DNA of 25,673 bases. It comes from Actinomycetes bacterium. Lineage in GTDB: Bacteria > Actinomycetota > Coriobacteriia > Coriobacteriales > Eggerthellaceae. Shown in pieces: positions 1 to 7,848 of this stretch (within the stretch, counting starts at the first letter, position 1; each line of letters begins with the position of its first letter). The DNA lies in NCBI GenBank assembly GCA_023403475.1, contig JAEYEL010000204.1, positions 1-25,673 on the forward strand. The letters run 5' to 3'. Below the pieces are notes generated by a model. The model was not told the origin of the DNA. It saw nothing but the letters and a program-made list of their open reading frames with translations, and ran no database searches. The position numbers were made by a program, and so were the translations under genes.

Positions 1-1146
1 TTCGATTTCGTGTCCATGGGCCTTACCGCGTTCGTGGGCGCTCCGTTGAAGTGGATCTACAGCGCCGGGGCGACAGGCGAGCGCTACCGGCGCATCGTGC
101 TGGCTCCGGGGCACGGCATTGGCGGCATCGTCATCAAATCCGGCAAGCCCATGATGTTCGTCGATATCGACGAACAGATAGACCCGCGCGAATATTCGTC
201 GTACCCTATCGTGTTCGCCGAAGACCTGCACAGCTTCTGCGCTTTTCCCCTGAAAAAGAACGGGTATGTGGTGGCCGCGCTTCTGTGCGCGTTTCGCTCG
301 GTCAACAGCCTGCATAAGAAAGTCTACGAGCGCTTGTCGCACGATCTTGGCGGCAGTCTGTGCAGTTTCGAGGTGGTGTCGAGTGATTTCCTCGATTTCG
401 AGGCCATTGCCGCCCAAAGGCGCAACGAGCAGATCGCCAGCACCGCTCTTGGGGAATCTGACATATCGCGCATCATAACCGCCCAGGAAGACGAGCGGCG
501 CCGCATTTCCCGCGAGATCCACGACGGTGTGACGCAGGACATACTGGGTGTGTCGTTTCTGCTTTCCCGACTTGATCCATACGTGGAAGACGAACCTGCC
601 GCTCGCGTCATTCTTGAGGAAGCGAAAGGCAACATCGACCGCATCATGGACGATCTGCACAACCTTTCTGTGGAGCTGCGTCCTTCGGCGCTCGACCATC
701 TGGGCATCGTGGCGGCGCTGCGGGCGCGGGCGAGCTTGTTCGAGAAAACCTACGGGGCGATCATTGTAATCGAAGACGAGCTTTCGGCAAGGCGTTTCGA
801 CAAGGCGCTTGAAACGCAGATATACCGCATCTGCCAGGAAGCCATTCTCAACGCCTGTAAATATTCTGAATCTGATATCGTTACAGTATTATTCGAGGAT
901 GACGATCATTGGCTCGTGGCGTGCGTGGAAGACTGCGGGCGCGGGTTCAACGTGGCGCGTCCCGAAGCAAGGGGCAGCGGATGCGGCCTTTCCGGCATGC
1001 GGGAGCGTGCGCATCTCATAGGGGCGACCCTCGATATCGTGTCGGATGGCGAGGGAACGAAGGTTGTGCTGAAAGTTCCTTTGGGGGTCGTGTCAAAGAG
1101 CGGTGCCGAAGACGCCGAAGGAACAGAGGAAGGGAGGCGGGGATGA
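1..1146 (+). CDS. GAF-domain sensor histidine kinase, NarX/DegS type (5' partial)
   Basis: Cytosolic two-component sensor kinase that would phosphorylate the response regulator encoded next to it. The frame is open to base 1, so the true start lies outside the window. The visible N-terminal third resembles the end of a GAF sensor domain. A HisKA_3 dimerisation/phosphoacceptor segment follows, with REIHDGVTQ and the phospho-His codon at 520-522. A HATPase_c domain is next, with the N-box (QEAILNACKYSE), a G1 box (EDCGRGF) and a G2-like GSGCGLSGMRERA. No transmembrane segment is seen in the visible part. The stop overlaps the regulator's start (ATGA), which indicates translational coupling. The pair converges on the nap genes, so nitrate or redox sensing is plausible but is inferred from position only. 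The class is well supported; the signal is unknown. Confidence 0.93.
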   Translation, partial: FDFVSMGLTAFVGAPLKWIYSAGATGERYRRIVLAPGHGIGGIVIKSGKPMMFVDIDEQIDPREYSSYPIVFAEDLHSFCAFPLKKNGYVVAALLCAFRSVNSLHKKVYERLSHDLGGSLCSFEVVSSDFLDFEAIAAQRRNEQIASTALGESDISRIITAQEDERRRISREIHDGVTQDILGVSFLLSRLDPYVEDEPAARVILEEAKGNIDRIMDDLHNLSVELRPSALDHLGIVAALRARASLFEKTYGAIIVIEDELSARRFDKALETQIYRICQEAILNACKYSESDIVTVLFEDDDHWLVACVEDCGRGFNVARPEARGSGCGLSGMRERAHLIGATLDIVSDGEGTKVVLKVPLGVVSKSGAEDAEGTEEGRRG

Positions 1147-1787
1147 TCCGCATCGTCTTAGCCGACGACCATGAGATAGTACGCGCCGGGTTCAAGATGA
1201 TCCTCGAGCAGGAACCCGATCTGAAGGTGGTTGCGGAAGCTGCCGACGGTGCGCAGGCGTATTCCATCGTGAGCCGCGAGAAGCCTGATCTGCTGCTCAT
1301 GGACATATCGATGCCGCCCGGGCAAAGCGGTCTTGTGGCATGCGAGAAGATAGCGCACGACTGCCCATACACGCGCATCGTCATTTTGACCATGTTCGCC
1401 GAACCCGAATACCTTTTCTACACGCTGCGCGGCGGGGCCAGCGGCTACATTCTCAAGAATTCCGCGCCATCGGAACTCGTTACCGCCGTGCGCACGGTGG
1501 CGGCGGGCGGAAGCTACGTGCACCCTAAAATGGCCGCGCTTCTTGCCGAGCAGCTTGCCGGGGCAGGCAACGGACTCGATGTTTCCTACCAGCAGCTCAC
1601 CAGCCGCGAGCTTGAGATACTGCAGCTCATCGCGAAGGGATTCACGAACAAGGAGATATCGGAGAAAGTGTTCCTTTCGGTGAAGACCATCGAGGCGCAC
1701 CGTGCGAAGATCTATCAGAAGCTCGGGCTGAAGACGCGCGCCGATCTTGTGGCGTACGCCCTGCGCCACAAGCTTCTCGACCTTTGA
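1143..1787 (+). CDS. LuxR/NarL-family response regulator
   Basis: DNA-binding response regulator of 214 aa, partner of the upstream kinase. The receiver domain (residues 1-120) shows the acidic pair D8/D9, phospho-acceptor D54 in LLMDISMP, a Thr in ILTMF near 87 and the conserved Lys in ILKNSAP near 109. A GerE/LuxR helix-turn-helix follows (about 147-205) with LTSRELEILQLIAKGFTNKE and VKTIEAHRAKIYQKLG. The ATG at 1143 overlaps the kinase stop by 4 bases and gives a start at the usual MIRIVLADDHE. The stop is 7 bases from the convergent napH stop, so the two transcription units abut. NarL-type regulators often control nitrate respiration; a role in nap control here is inference. Confidence 0.95.
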   Translation: MIRIVLADDHEIVRAGFKMILEQEPDLKVVAEAADGAQAYSIVSREKPDLLLMDISMPPGQSGLVACEKIAHDCPYTRIVILTMFAEPEYLFYTLRGGASGYILKNSAPSELVTAVRTVAAGGSYVHPKMAALLAEQLAGAGNGLDVSYQQLTSRELEILQLIAKGFTNKEISEKVFLSVKTIEAHRAKIYQKLGLKTRADLVAYALRHKLLDL

Positions 1788-1794
1788 TCTTGGA

Positions 1795-2709
1795 CTACGG
1801 GTTTTCCGTACGTTTTGAACCGTGCGACCGCCACCCGCATCTTCCCGCGCTGAACGAGAGGGCGCGAGTGGGGCAGGCGTCAATGCAGGCGCCGCAGGCC
1901 ATGCAGTCGCCGGCGCGCACAATGCCATCGCTTCCGGCAAGGGCCGGGTCAAGAATGGAAGGGTCGGCAAGGCACGCATGCTTGCAGGCGTCGCAGTGCA
2001 CGCACGCGTCCGCATCTATGCGCACGTTCAGCTGCCCCGCTCGTCCCAAAACCTCGTAGAACCCGCCGAGGGGGCACAGCGCGCGACACCACACGCGGTG
2101 TGCCCAGAACAGCTCGACTGCGACAATGGCAAGAAGCACAAGGATACCGACGCTCGATCCGAACAGTATCCCCTTGTTAACGGCGCTTATGGGTGAAACG
2201 GCCTCGAACAAAGGAATGCTCGCAAGCGCCGATGCGATCACGACGCCTGCGGCAACTCCTATTTTGGCACGGCGCGGCACGGGTGCTTCCGCAACCTTCA
2301 AGCCCAGCTTGCGCCGAAGCGCGTCCGTGCATTCGAGCAGCAGGTTCACCGGGCAGACCCATCCGCAGAACGCACGTCCGCGTATAAGACCGTACACGAT
2401 GAGCACGGGAAGCATCCCCGTAAGCCAGCTTAAGGCGAAGGTCTTCGAGGCGGCTGCAATCTGCAGCATGGCGAACGGGTCGAGCACGTTCACGCCCGCC
2501 ACGGTGCTTGACGACAGGCTGCCGAAGAAGGGAAGCTCGGCGGGTGTGGGCAGGGCGTCTTCCGAACCTGGAAAAAGACCGGCGAGCTGCCAGCCCACCG
2601 TAAGGAGGGGAGTGCAGAACAGTGCGAGCGCGAAAATCTGCACGGCATGGCGTGCCCAGGCTATGCGGAAGCGCGGTTTCGCTTCGCTTGCGTGGTTTTC
2701 CCGGCTCAT
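1795..2709 (-). CDS. napH: NapH-like quinol dehydrogenase membrane subunit
   Basis: Integral membrane polyferredoxin that, with NapG, oxidises (mena)quinol and passes electrons toward the nitrate reductase. The product is 304 aa. Hydrophobic segments lie near 20-45, 92-110, 150-165 and 183-203. The family hallmark of two C-x3-CP motifs is present (CGWVCP at 115-120, C208/C212 in CRALCP). Two C-terminal [4Fe-4S] sites use C236/C239/C242/C246 and C269/C272/C275/C279. I chose the ATG at 2709 because a GAGGAGA ribosome-binding site lies just upstream; an in-frame start 48 bases earlier lacks one. It is the last gene of the minus-strand nap operon, 65 bases after napD. A NosR-like or other NapH-family role is the alternative, but the neighbours favour NapH. 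Confidence 0.9.
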   Translation of the reverse strand: MSRENHASEAKPRFRIAWARHAVQIFALALFCTPLLTVGWQLAGLFPGSEDALPTPAELPFFGSLSSSTVAGVNVLDPFAMLQIAAASKTFALSWLTGMLPVLIVYGLIRGRAFCGWVCPVNLLLECTDALRRKLGLKVAEAPVPRRAKIGVAAGVVIASALASIPLFEAVSPISAVNKGILFGSSVGILVLLAIVAVELFWAHRVWCRALCPLGGFYEVLGRAGQLNVRIDADACVHCDACKHACLADPSILDPALAGSDGIVRAGDCMACGACIDACPTRALSFSAGRCGWRSHGSKRTENP

Positions 2710-2774
2710 GTTCGTCTCCTCTTCACGTTCGCTGGCTTTCACGATTCGTCCTGCCACCCGCCTTATCGCCCTAC

Positions 2775-3026
2775 CTAGCGAGCAGGCGCTATGCTTGGGT
2801 CGTCCTCGAAATTGGCGTACACGAGATTCACGCCTGTCACGCCGCAGATGTTCACGAACGAGCTTGCCGTGCTGTGCGAGGCGTCGATCGTTTCCGCCTC
2901 TATGGTCACGACGATCTTGGACCCGTTTGTCTCGTGAACCTCCACACCCTCTATTGCAGAAAGCTCTTGTGCGGCGGCCTCGGTGCTTTCGGGCAAGGTC
3001 TCTACGACCAAGCTGGAAATAACCAT
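2775..3026 (-). CDS. napD: NapD-like chaperone for NapA
   Basis: Small cytosolic protein of 83 aa, matching the usual NapD length. NapD binds the Tat signal peptide of NapA and holds it until cofactor insertion is complete. The sequence begins MVISSLVVETLPE and has the ferredoxin-like alternation typical of NapD, including an IEGVEVHETNGSKIVVTIEA stretch that matches the family's G-vE-h-xxxGKlvVxiE pattern. The ATG at 3026 is preceded by AAGGAGA at good spacing; longer in-frame extensions would run back into napB. It lies 40 bases after napB and 65 before napH, in the same operon. The small size makes the call depend partly on context. Confidence 0.85.
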   Translation of the reverse strand: MVISSLVVETLPESTEAAAQELSAIEGVEVHETNGSKIVVTIEAETIDASHSTASSFVNICGVTGVNLVYANFEDDPSIAPAR

Positions 3027-3066
3027 GCTCTTATCTCCTTGCTGCGATAGCTGTCTTTTCGGCCTT

Positions 3067-3402
3067 CTACGCTTGCGCGTGGCAGACGATGCACTGGTTG
3101 TGCCCCACGTTGAAGGCTCCCGACATGGCATCGCCTTCGGCGTAATGGTCGGTGGGCAAAGCGGTCGCGTCGCGCAGAAGCGGCTCGCCTTCGGAATTGG
3201 TGCCATGACATCCCCAGCAGCCGTTTACGCCGGTAAGCTCGTAGCGGCCCTCGTGGCTTACGGGCATGAGGGGCGGCGCGCCTTGGGGCACGTCCGCGTT
3301 GACGTCTTCGCGCTCTTGCGTCTCGCTGCCGCAGCCCGCCACGGCAGCGAGGCCGAGCGTGCAGGTTAAAGCGGCAACCACAACGTAGTTCGACTTCCTC
3401 AT
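3067..3402 (-). CDS. napB: NapB-like dihaem cytochrome c, predicted lipoprotein
   Basis: Electron-transfer subunit that would reduce NapA at the outer face of the membrane. The product is 111 aa. Two CxxCH haem sites are present: CWGCH (62-66) and CIVCH (104-108). H50 (in GAPPLMPVSH) and H86 (in PTDHY) sit where NapB supplies the distal axial histidines. The N-terminus is a lipoprotein signal with lipobox LAAVAGC and lipidation Cys C24, so the protein should be anchored to the membrane rather than soluble as in proteobacteria. The ATG at 3402 lies 5 bases after the napA stop and has an AAGGGG ribosome-binding site that overlaps the end of napA. The C-terminus ends 3 residues after the second haem motif, so the protein is compact. 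Confidence 0.9.
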   Translation of the reverse strand: MRKSNYVVVAALTCTLGLAAVAGCGSETQEREDVNADVPQGAPPLMPVSHEGRYELTGVNGCWGCHGTNSEGEPLLRDATALPTDHYAEGDAMSGAFNVGHNQCIVCHAQA

Positions 3403-3407
3403 CGGGC

Positions 3408-5969
3408 TCACCCCTTCGCCTTCGTAATGGAAACGCAGGTTTTCTTGTAATCGGGCTCCTTCGAGAGCGGGCAGTAGGTGTCTTGCACGGCCAGGTTGAT
3501 AAGGGCTTCGTCCGCGAAGAAGGGCGCGAACACCGTTCCTTGGGGCGGCTCGGTGCGCCCTGCAGTGGACACCTTGATGTCGAACTCGCCGAAGCGCGAC
3601 TTCACGTGCGCCAGATCTCCGTCGGAAAGCCCCAGCTTGGCGCAATCGTCGGGATGCATGTTGAGCAGTGCCTCGGGCAGTGCGCGGGCAAGCTCGGGAA
3701 TGCGACGCGTCATGGAGCCTGTGTGCCACTGTTCCAGAAGGCGTCCGGTGCAGAAGTAGAAGGGGTATTCGTCGTCGGGGGTTTCCGCCGGAGGCTCATA
3801 GGGGCGAAACACCACAGAGGGCTTCATCTTGGCCGACTTGTAGAAGCTCACGCCGCCTGCCGCATCCTGCTTGCCGTGCATGCGCACGCCCACCTCGTCG
3901 AAGCCGTCTTCCTGCGGTCCGTCGCAGAAGCGCCATTTGGTGGCAAGCCATTTCCCGTTTACTTCGCGCACAGGCCACGTGAGCCCGTGGTTCTCTATGT
4001 ACTGCTCGTAGGGCGCAAGCTGCTTCGCCTCCATTTTGAGCTTCGCCTCGAACTTTCCTTCGGCGTCGTCGTTTATGGCCTTGGCCTTCTCGTTCATATC
4101 GGGGTTCGAGAACGTGCGGTACTCTTCCCACATGTCGATGCACACCTCGCGTGGCGTGCCCTTGAAATCGGCCGCCGCCTTGTCGTACCACTTTCCGAAC
4201 AGGTGGTCGAAGGCGTCCTTGCCGTCTATGGTCTCGCCGTCGAGCACGCGGCGAGCCACCTCCATAAGCTGCCACAGATCCCATTTGGCCTCGCCCGGCG
4301 GGTCGAGGGCCTTCTCGAACACGGCGGTGCGCCGCTCGGCGTTGCCGAACGCCCCTTCGCGTTCCACCCACATGGCGCAGGGAAGCACCACGTCGGCATA
4401 CTGGGTTGAAAGGGTGGGGTACACCTCGCTTACCACGATGAACGCGTCGAACACGCCCTTCTTCTCGCCGCGCCCCAGAAAGCGCGTGAGGTTGGGCATG
4501 GAACCGGCCCAGTTGTTGTTCGCGGTCCAGAGGAAGTCGATGTTGCCCTTGGAAAGCTCGCGGAATATCTTCACGGTGTGAAAGCCTGGCTTCTGTATGG
4601 CGTCGAGGTAGCCTTCCGGCAAGTCCCAAATGGCTTCCGTGTAGCGGCGGTGCTGCGGGTTGTTCACCACGAGGTCGGCGGGCAGGCGATGCGCGAACGT
4701 GCCCACCTCGCGGGCGGTGCCGCAGGCGCTCGGCTGGCCGGTGAGGGAAAACGGGCCGCAGCCCGGCTTGGCTATCTTGCCGGTGAGCAGGTGGATGTTG
4801 TATATGTTGTGGTTCATCCACGTGCCGCGGTTGTGTTGGTTTACACCCATGGTCCACAGGCTCATGATGCGCGTGTCGGGCTCGGCGAACACTTCCGCTA
4901 GCTCGAGCAGATCGGCTTCGGAGACTCCCGAAAGCTCGGAGGTGTACTTGAAGGTGTAGGGTTCGAGCCGCGCGGCGTACTCTTCGAAGGTGATGGGGTT
5001 CACATTGCCGGAAGCTTGGCCGATCTCGGAGGCGTCGTAGCCGTCGTCGGTGGCGTTGCCTATGTTTTCCGTGCCCTGCTTGAACTGCAGGTGCTCGGCC
5101 ACGAACGCCTCGTCGTACTTCTTCTCCTGCACCAGGTAGTTCGCTATGCAGTTCGCTATGGCCAGGTCGGTGTTGGGTTTGAACAGTAAGAGCTTGTCGG
5201 CGCTTGCCGAGGTGCGCGTGCGAATGGTGCTCAGGTCGTAGTGGCGCACGCCTTTGCCCGAAAGCTTACGGGCCGTGAGGCGCGAGTAGAGCATGGGGTG
5301 CGCTTCTGCCATGTTGGCGCCCCAAGTGACGAACACGTCGGCTTCGTCGATGTCGGTGTAGCAGCCGGCCGGCTCGTCGGTTTGGAACACGTTCATGAAG
5401 GCCACCACGGCGCTTGCCATGCACAAACGCGCGTTCGGGTCGATGTTGTTGGAAAGAAGGCCGGCCTTCCAGAACTTGGCCGTGCAGTAGCCCTCCAGAA
5501 TAGGTTGCTGGCCGCTGCCCCAGTATGCAAGACGGCTCTTGTCGTTTTTCCACGTCTCGCGCAGCTTGTCGGAAACCAGCTTGAGCGCCTCGTCCCAAGT
5601 GGCTTCGCGCAGGCCGCCCTCCGTGCCTTTGGTCGTCTTGTCGTCGCGCACAAGCGGCGTGGTCAGACGATCGTCGCCATAGAGAACCTTCGCCAGATAA
5701 TATCCCTTGACGCAGTTCAGGCCTTTGTTCGACTGGTTTTCGGGATCGCCGGTCACCGATACGAGACGCCCGTCCTTGACTTCGCAGATAACCCCGCAGC
5801 CGCATCCGCAGAAACGGCAGACGGCCAGATAGGTTTCACCCGCGCTCTCTTCCCGGTCGGCCTTGCCCCCGCCGACACAGGAAACGAGCGTCGACATGGT
5901 TCCTGCCGCCGCCGCGCTCGCCAAAGCCACAGCGGTGGACTTGACGAACAGTCGCCTTGAAATGTCCAT
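3408..5969 (-). CDS. napA: Periplasmic-type nitrate reductase catalytic subunit NapA
   Basis: Molybdopterin enzyme that reduces nitrate to nitrite outside the cytoplasmic membrane. The product is 853 aa, close to the roughly 830 of proteobacterial NapA. A Tat signal (SRRLFVK, residues 4-10) precedes an alanine-rich hydrophobic stretch. The N-terminal [4Fe-4S] motif is C51-x2-C54-x3-C58-x27-C86, followed by the conserved Lys of CVKGYY. NARLCMASAV supplies the Mo-ligand C183, which separates NapA-type enzymes from formate dehydrogenases (Sec/Cys in another context). The C-terminal molybdopterin dinucleotide domain has FYFCTGRLLEQWHTGSMTRR. I prefer the ATG at 5969, 6 bases after GGGAGA; a GTG two codons upstream abuts the ribosome-binding site. 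A related molybdopterin reductase is possible, but the flanking napB, napD, napG and napH support nitrate. Confidence 0.93.
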   Translation of the reverse strand: MDISRRLFVKSTAVALASAAAAGTMSTLVSCVGGGKADREESAGETYLAVCRFCGCGCGVICEVKDGRLVSVTGDPENQSNKGLNCVKGYYLAKVLYGDDRLTTPLVRDDKTTKGTEGGLREATWDEALKLVSDKLRETWKNDKSRLAYWGSGQQPILEGYCTAKFWKAGLLSNNIDPNARLCMASAVVAFMNVFQTDEPAGCYTDIDEADVFVTWGANMAEAHPMLYSRLTARKLSGKGVRHYDLSTIRTRTSASADKLLLFKPNTDLAIANCIANYLVQEKKYDEAFVAEHLQFKQGTENIGNATDDGYDASEIGQASGNVNPITFEEYAARLEPYTFKYTSELSGVSEADLLELAEVFAEPDTRIMSLWTMGVNQHNRGTWMNHNIYNIHLLTGKIAKPGCGPFSLTGQPSACGTAREVGTFAHRLPADLVVNNPQHRRYTEAIWDLPEGYLDAIQKPGFHTVKIFRELSKGNIDFLWTANNNWAGSMPNLTRFLGRGEKKGVFDAFIVVSEVYPTLSTQYADVVLPCAMWVEREGAFGNAERRTAVFEKALDPPGEAKWDLWQLMEVARRVLDGETIDGKDAFDHLFGKWYDKAAADFKGTPREVCIDMWEEYRTFSNPDMNEKAKAINDDAEGKFEAKLKMEAKQLAPYEQYIENHGLTWPVREVNGKWLATKWRFCDGPQEDGFDEVGVRMHGKQDAAGGVSFYKSAKMKPSVVFRPYEPPAETPDDEYPFYFCTGRLLEQWHTGSMTRRIPELARALPEALLNMHPDDCAKLGLSDGDLAHVKSRFGEFDIKVSTAGRTEPPQGTVFAPFFADEALINLAVQDTYCPLSKEPDYKKTCVSITKAKG

Positions 5970-6093
5970 CGTCACTCTCCCTTCGTCTTAACGCGGTTGC
6001 GTCGTGCGCACATCGCGCCTTCGCATGCTTCCGCGATTCCTCCCTTGCGGGTCTTTCGCCGCCCGTCGGACGGTTGCCGCCTTGCTGCTTTCG

Positions 6094-6714
6094 TCACGCG
6101 CCGTCATTGTCTGCGCGCAGGCGATGAGCTTCCTCGCCTGCGGCGATGCGTATGGCCACGGCAGGATCGCTCACCACGCAGCGCTCCACGCACAAGCCGC
6201 ATCCCACGCACTTCTCGGCGTTCACCGAAGGTGCGAACACCGCATGGTTGACATCCCCCTCGAGCAGACGGTAGTCGATGGTGATGGCCTCGTCTATAAG
6301 GGGGCATGCGCGATAGCACACCTCGCAGCGATTTCCCGCAAATGCGATGCACAGGTCCTCGTCGATGACGGCTACGCCCATGCGCACGTCCTGTCGCGTT
6401 TTCACGTTGCGCAGCGCGTCGGTGGGGCACGCTGCCACGCAGGGGAAGTCCTCGCAGAGGCGGCAGGCGTGGGCTCGGGCATCGATGCGGGGCGTGCCCG
6501 CCGCCGCTCCGGCGAAGAATCCGGCAACATGGAGAGATCGGTACGGGCAGGCCTCGATGCATTTGCCGCACTTGATGCAGCGTGCAAGGAAATCGGCGTC
6601 AGACTGCGCACCCGGCGGATGCAGAAGACCGTCTGCGCGCACGGTGGCACGGAAAGCGGTTTCCCCGCCCACGATGGCTGCTGCTATGCCGGCTAAGACT
6701 ATAGAACCCTTCAT
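6094..6714 (-). CDS. napG: NapG-like polyferredoxin
   Basis: Extracytoplasmic iron-sulfur subunit that partners NapH in quinol oxidation. The product is 206 aa with four [4Fe-4S] sites: C46/C49/C52/C56, C84/C87/C92/C96, C122/C130/C133/C137 and C169/C172/C175/C179. The VRADGLLHPPGAQ segment before the first cluster and CIKCGKCIEACPY match NapG. The N-terminus (MKGSIVLAGIAAAIVGG) is hydrophobic but shows no twin-arginine pair, although NapG is normally Tat-exported. The ATG at 6714 is preceded by AGAGGGGG, so the start looks sound. It is the first gene of the operon, and 124 bases separate it from napA with no ORF of its own. NapC is absent, so NapGH would be the only quinol route visible here. 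Confidence 0.9.
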   Translation of the reverse strand: MKGSIVLAGIAAAIVGGETAFRATVRADGLLHPPGAQSDADFLARCIKCGKCIEACPYRSLHVAGFFAGAAAGTPRIDARAHACRLCEDFPCVAACPTDALRNVKTRQDVRMGVAVIDEDLCIAFAGNRCEVCYRACPLIDEAITIDYRLLEGDVNHAVFAPSVNAEKCVGCGLCVERCVVSDPAVAIRIAAGEEAHRLRADNDGA

Positions 6715-6765
6715 GGGACCCCCTCTTTTGAATGCATCTTCATGATGCCTCTTCGCAAGTGGGGA

Positions 6766-6795
6766 TGTATAGCGGGAAAGACGAGGGAGGGAAAA
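6766..6795 (-). promoter_or_regulatory. Candidate nap operon promoter
   Basis: On the minus strand a TATACA -10-like hexamer (6766-6771) lies about 50 bases upstream of napG. A usable -35 is lacking (TTTTCC at 18-bp spacing). A weak -35 would suit an activator-dependent promoter such as one served by the NarL-type regulator. A short inverted repeat, GCATC-ttcat-GATGC (6734-6748), lies in the leader. This is a by-eye call. Confidence 0.3.
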
Positions 6796-6825
6796 AGAAA
6801 AACCCCGCCTGTGAGCAAGGGTTTT
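6791..6825 (-). terminator. Rho-independent terminator of the upstream minus-strand membrane-protein gene
   Basis: Read on the minus strand, AAAACCC (6825-6819) pairs with GGGTTTT (6805-6799) and a T-rich tract with one C follows (down to 6791). The hairpin lies about 115 bases past the stop of the 6941-7714 gene and separates it from the nap promoter. The stem is short and the loop is 13 nt, so strength is uncertain. Confidence 0.5.
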
Positions 6826-6940
6826 CTACTATAGACAACTAAGAATAATTAGTATCGGATATAGGTGGAACCGCTACGGCGTTATGCGAACGTCCGTGCA
6901 AATGCAAACTGGATGCTCTCTGCGAATGAAGAGAATACGC

Positions 6941-7714
6941 TTAGGGCGTCATGCGAATGCCCACGTAAACCGCCGTGTCGGGCAAGCCCGAGATGTTGTA
7001 GACCGAAGAGAGCGCTATGGCTGAAATGCGCCAGGTGTAGGTCGTGTCGCCGACGGCGATCGTGCCCGATTGGAACGTGTTGCCGGCCTCGTCGGTTCCC
7101 GCATCGCCCAAGGTGGAATCTTCCAGCCCTTCCGCAACGATGGCCGCCTGTATGGCTGCATCAACGCTGCCTGACGAGAAATCGGCGAACTTCACGCGCA
7201 TGTCGGTGTAGTCGTTGCGGCTCACGCTGAACGTCCACGAGCCTTTGAGCAGACGCGAAGCATCGACGGCGGAAAGCTTGCCTATGCCTTGGGCATAGTA
7301 GGTCGCCGCTTCCGCCTCGCTTACGTCGGAAGGAAGCTTCACGAGATCGAGCCCGTCTCCGTTCGTTTCCACATTCGTCTTGTCGTAGATGGTAAGGCCT
7401 GCATCGGAAAACGTCTGCTTGATGGTTTCGTTGTCTTCCGTCATGAGCGTTGCAAGGGGGGGAAGATCGTAGGAAACGTCGCGCGCGAGGTTCTTCTGCA
7501 CGCTTTCGGCTTCGCGTGCGGGCGCGTTGAGCACGGCATCTAAAACGTTGTGCAGCATGATGCCGCCTATAACGACGGCGACGATCACGAACGCAGCCGC
7601 AACGAAAAGGGCTTTTCGGGGCATGTCGAAGGGGCGGGAAAGCGAGGTGCCGTCAAGGTAGCGCACAGGCCCTCCGGCATCGATGTATTCTTTGTTGTGC
7701 TTTGCGAACTGCAT
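6941..7714 (-). CDS. Hypothetical single-pass membrane protein
   Basis: I do not recognise this 257-aa protein. About 34 cytosolic residues come first, then one transmembrane segment (about 35-54, LFVAAAFVIVAVVIGGIML). A roughly 200-residue domain follows, presumably outside the cell, rich in Asp, Thr and Ser and with no Cys and no catalytic motif I can identify. A first segment (about 80-170, around TFSDAGLTIYDKTN) is followed by a C-terminal part ending TWRISAIALSSVYN and AVYVGIRM, which looks like beta-strand-rich sequence. The ATG at 7714 has an AGAAGGA ribosome-binding site. It stands alone between the nap operon and the divergent terC leader, with its own promoter and terminator. No function is assigned. 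Confidence 0.8.
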   Translation of the reverse strand: MQFAKHNKEYIDAGGPVRYLDGTSLSRPFDMPRKALFVAAAFVIVAVVIGGIMLHNVLDAVLNAPAREAESVQKNLARDVSYDLPPLATLMTEDNETIKQTFSDAGLTIYDKTNVETNGDGLDLVKLPSDVSEAEAATYYAQGIGKLSAVDASRLLKGSWTFSVSRNDYTDMRVKFADFSSGSVDAAIQAAIVAEGLEDSTLGDAGTDEAGNTFQSGTIAVGDTTYTWRISAIALSSVYNISGLPDTAVYVGIRMTP

Positions 7715-7737
7715 GCGAAGTCCTTCTCTCGTGCGCG

Positions 7738-7773
7738 GTTTGCGCCTGTGTTTGCGCTTCCGTTTGCGCTTGC
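7738..7773 (-). repeat. Three tandem 12-bp repeats in the leader of the hypothetical gene
   Basis: Three adjacent 12-mers begin with GTTTGCGC on the plus strand (7738, 7750, 7762), each followed by four variable bases. They lie in the untranslated leader of the minus-strand gene, 24-59 bases upstream of its start, and another TGCGCC follows. The purpose is unknown; replication slippage or protein binding are both possible. Confidence 0.7.
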
Positions 7774-7804
7774 GCCCCCTTTGGGGTGATTTTGTGCTTC
7801 GGGC

Positions 7805-7813
7805 ATTATAGCA
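7805..7813 (-). promoter_or_regulatory. Extended -10 promoter for the hypothetical membrane protein
   Basis: On the minus strand TGC-TATAAT forms a consensus extended -10, about 90 bases upstream of the ATG at 7714. There is no good -35, which is common for extended -10 promoters. It directly abuts the -35 of the divergent terC promoter. Confidence 0.55.
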
Positions 7814-7841
7814 TTGCCGTGCGCGTTCGCTGTGATAGTAT
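7814..7841 (+). promoter_or_regulatory. terC riboswitch promoter
   Basis: TTGCCG (7814-7819) and TAGTAT (7836-7841) are separated by 16 bases, and a TGA just before the -10 gives an extended -10. The predicted start of transcription near 7848 coincides with the first base of the riboswitch closing stem. Confidence 0.6.
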
Positions 7842-7848
7842 ACGAACA

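Noticed and set aside
3483..4409. Plus-strand open frame antisense to napA
   Set aside because: It lies wholly within napA, has no ribosome-binding site and its protein shows no recognisable domain.
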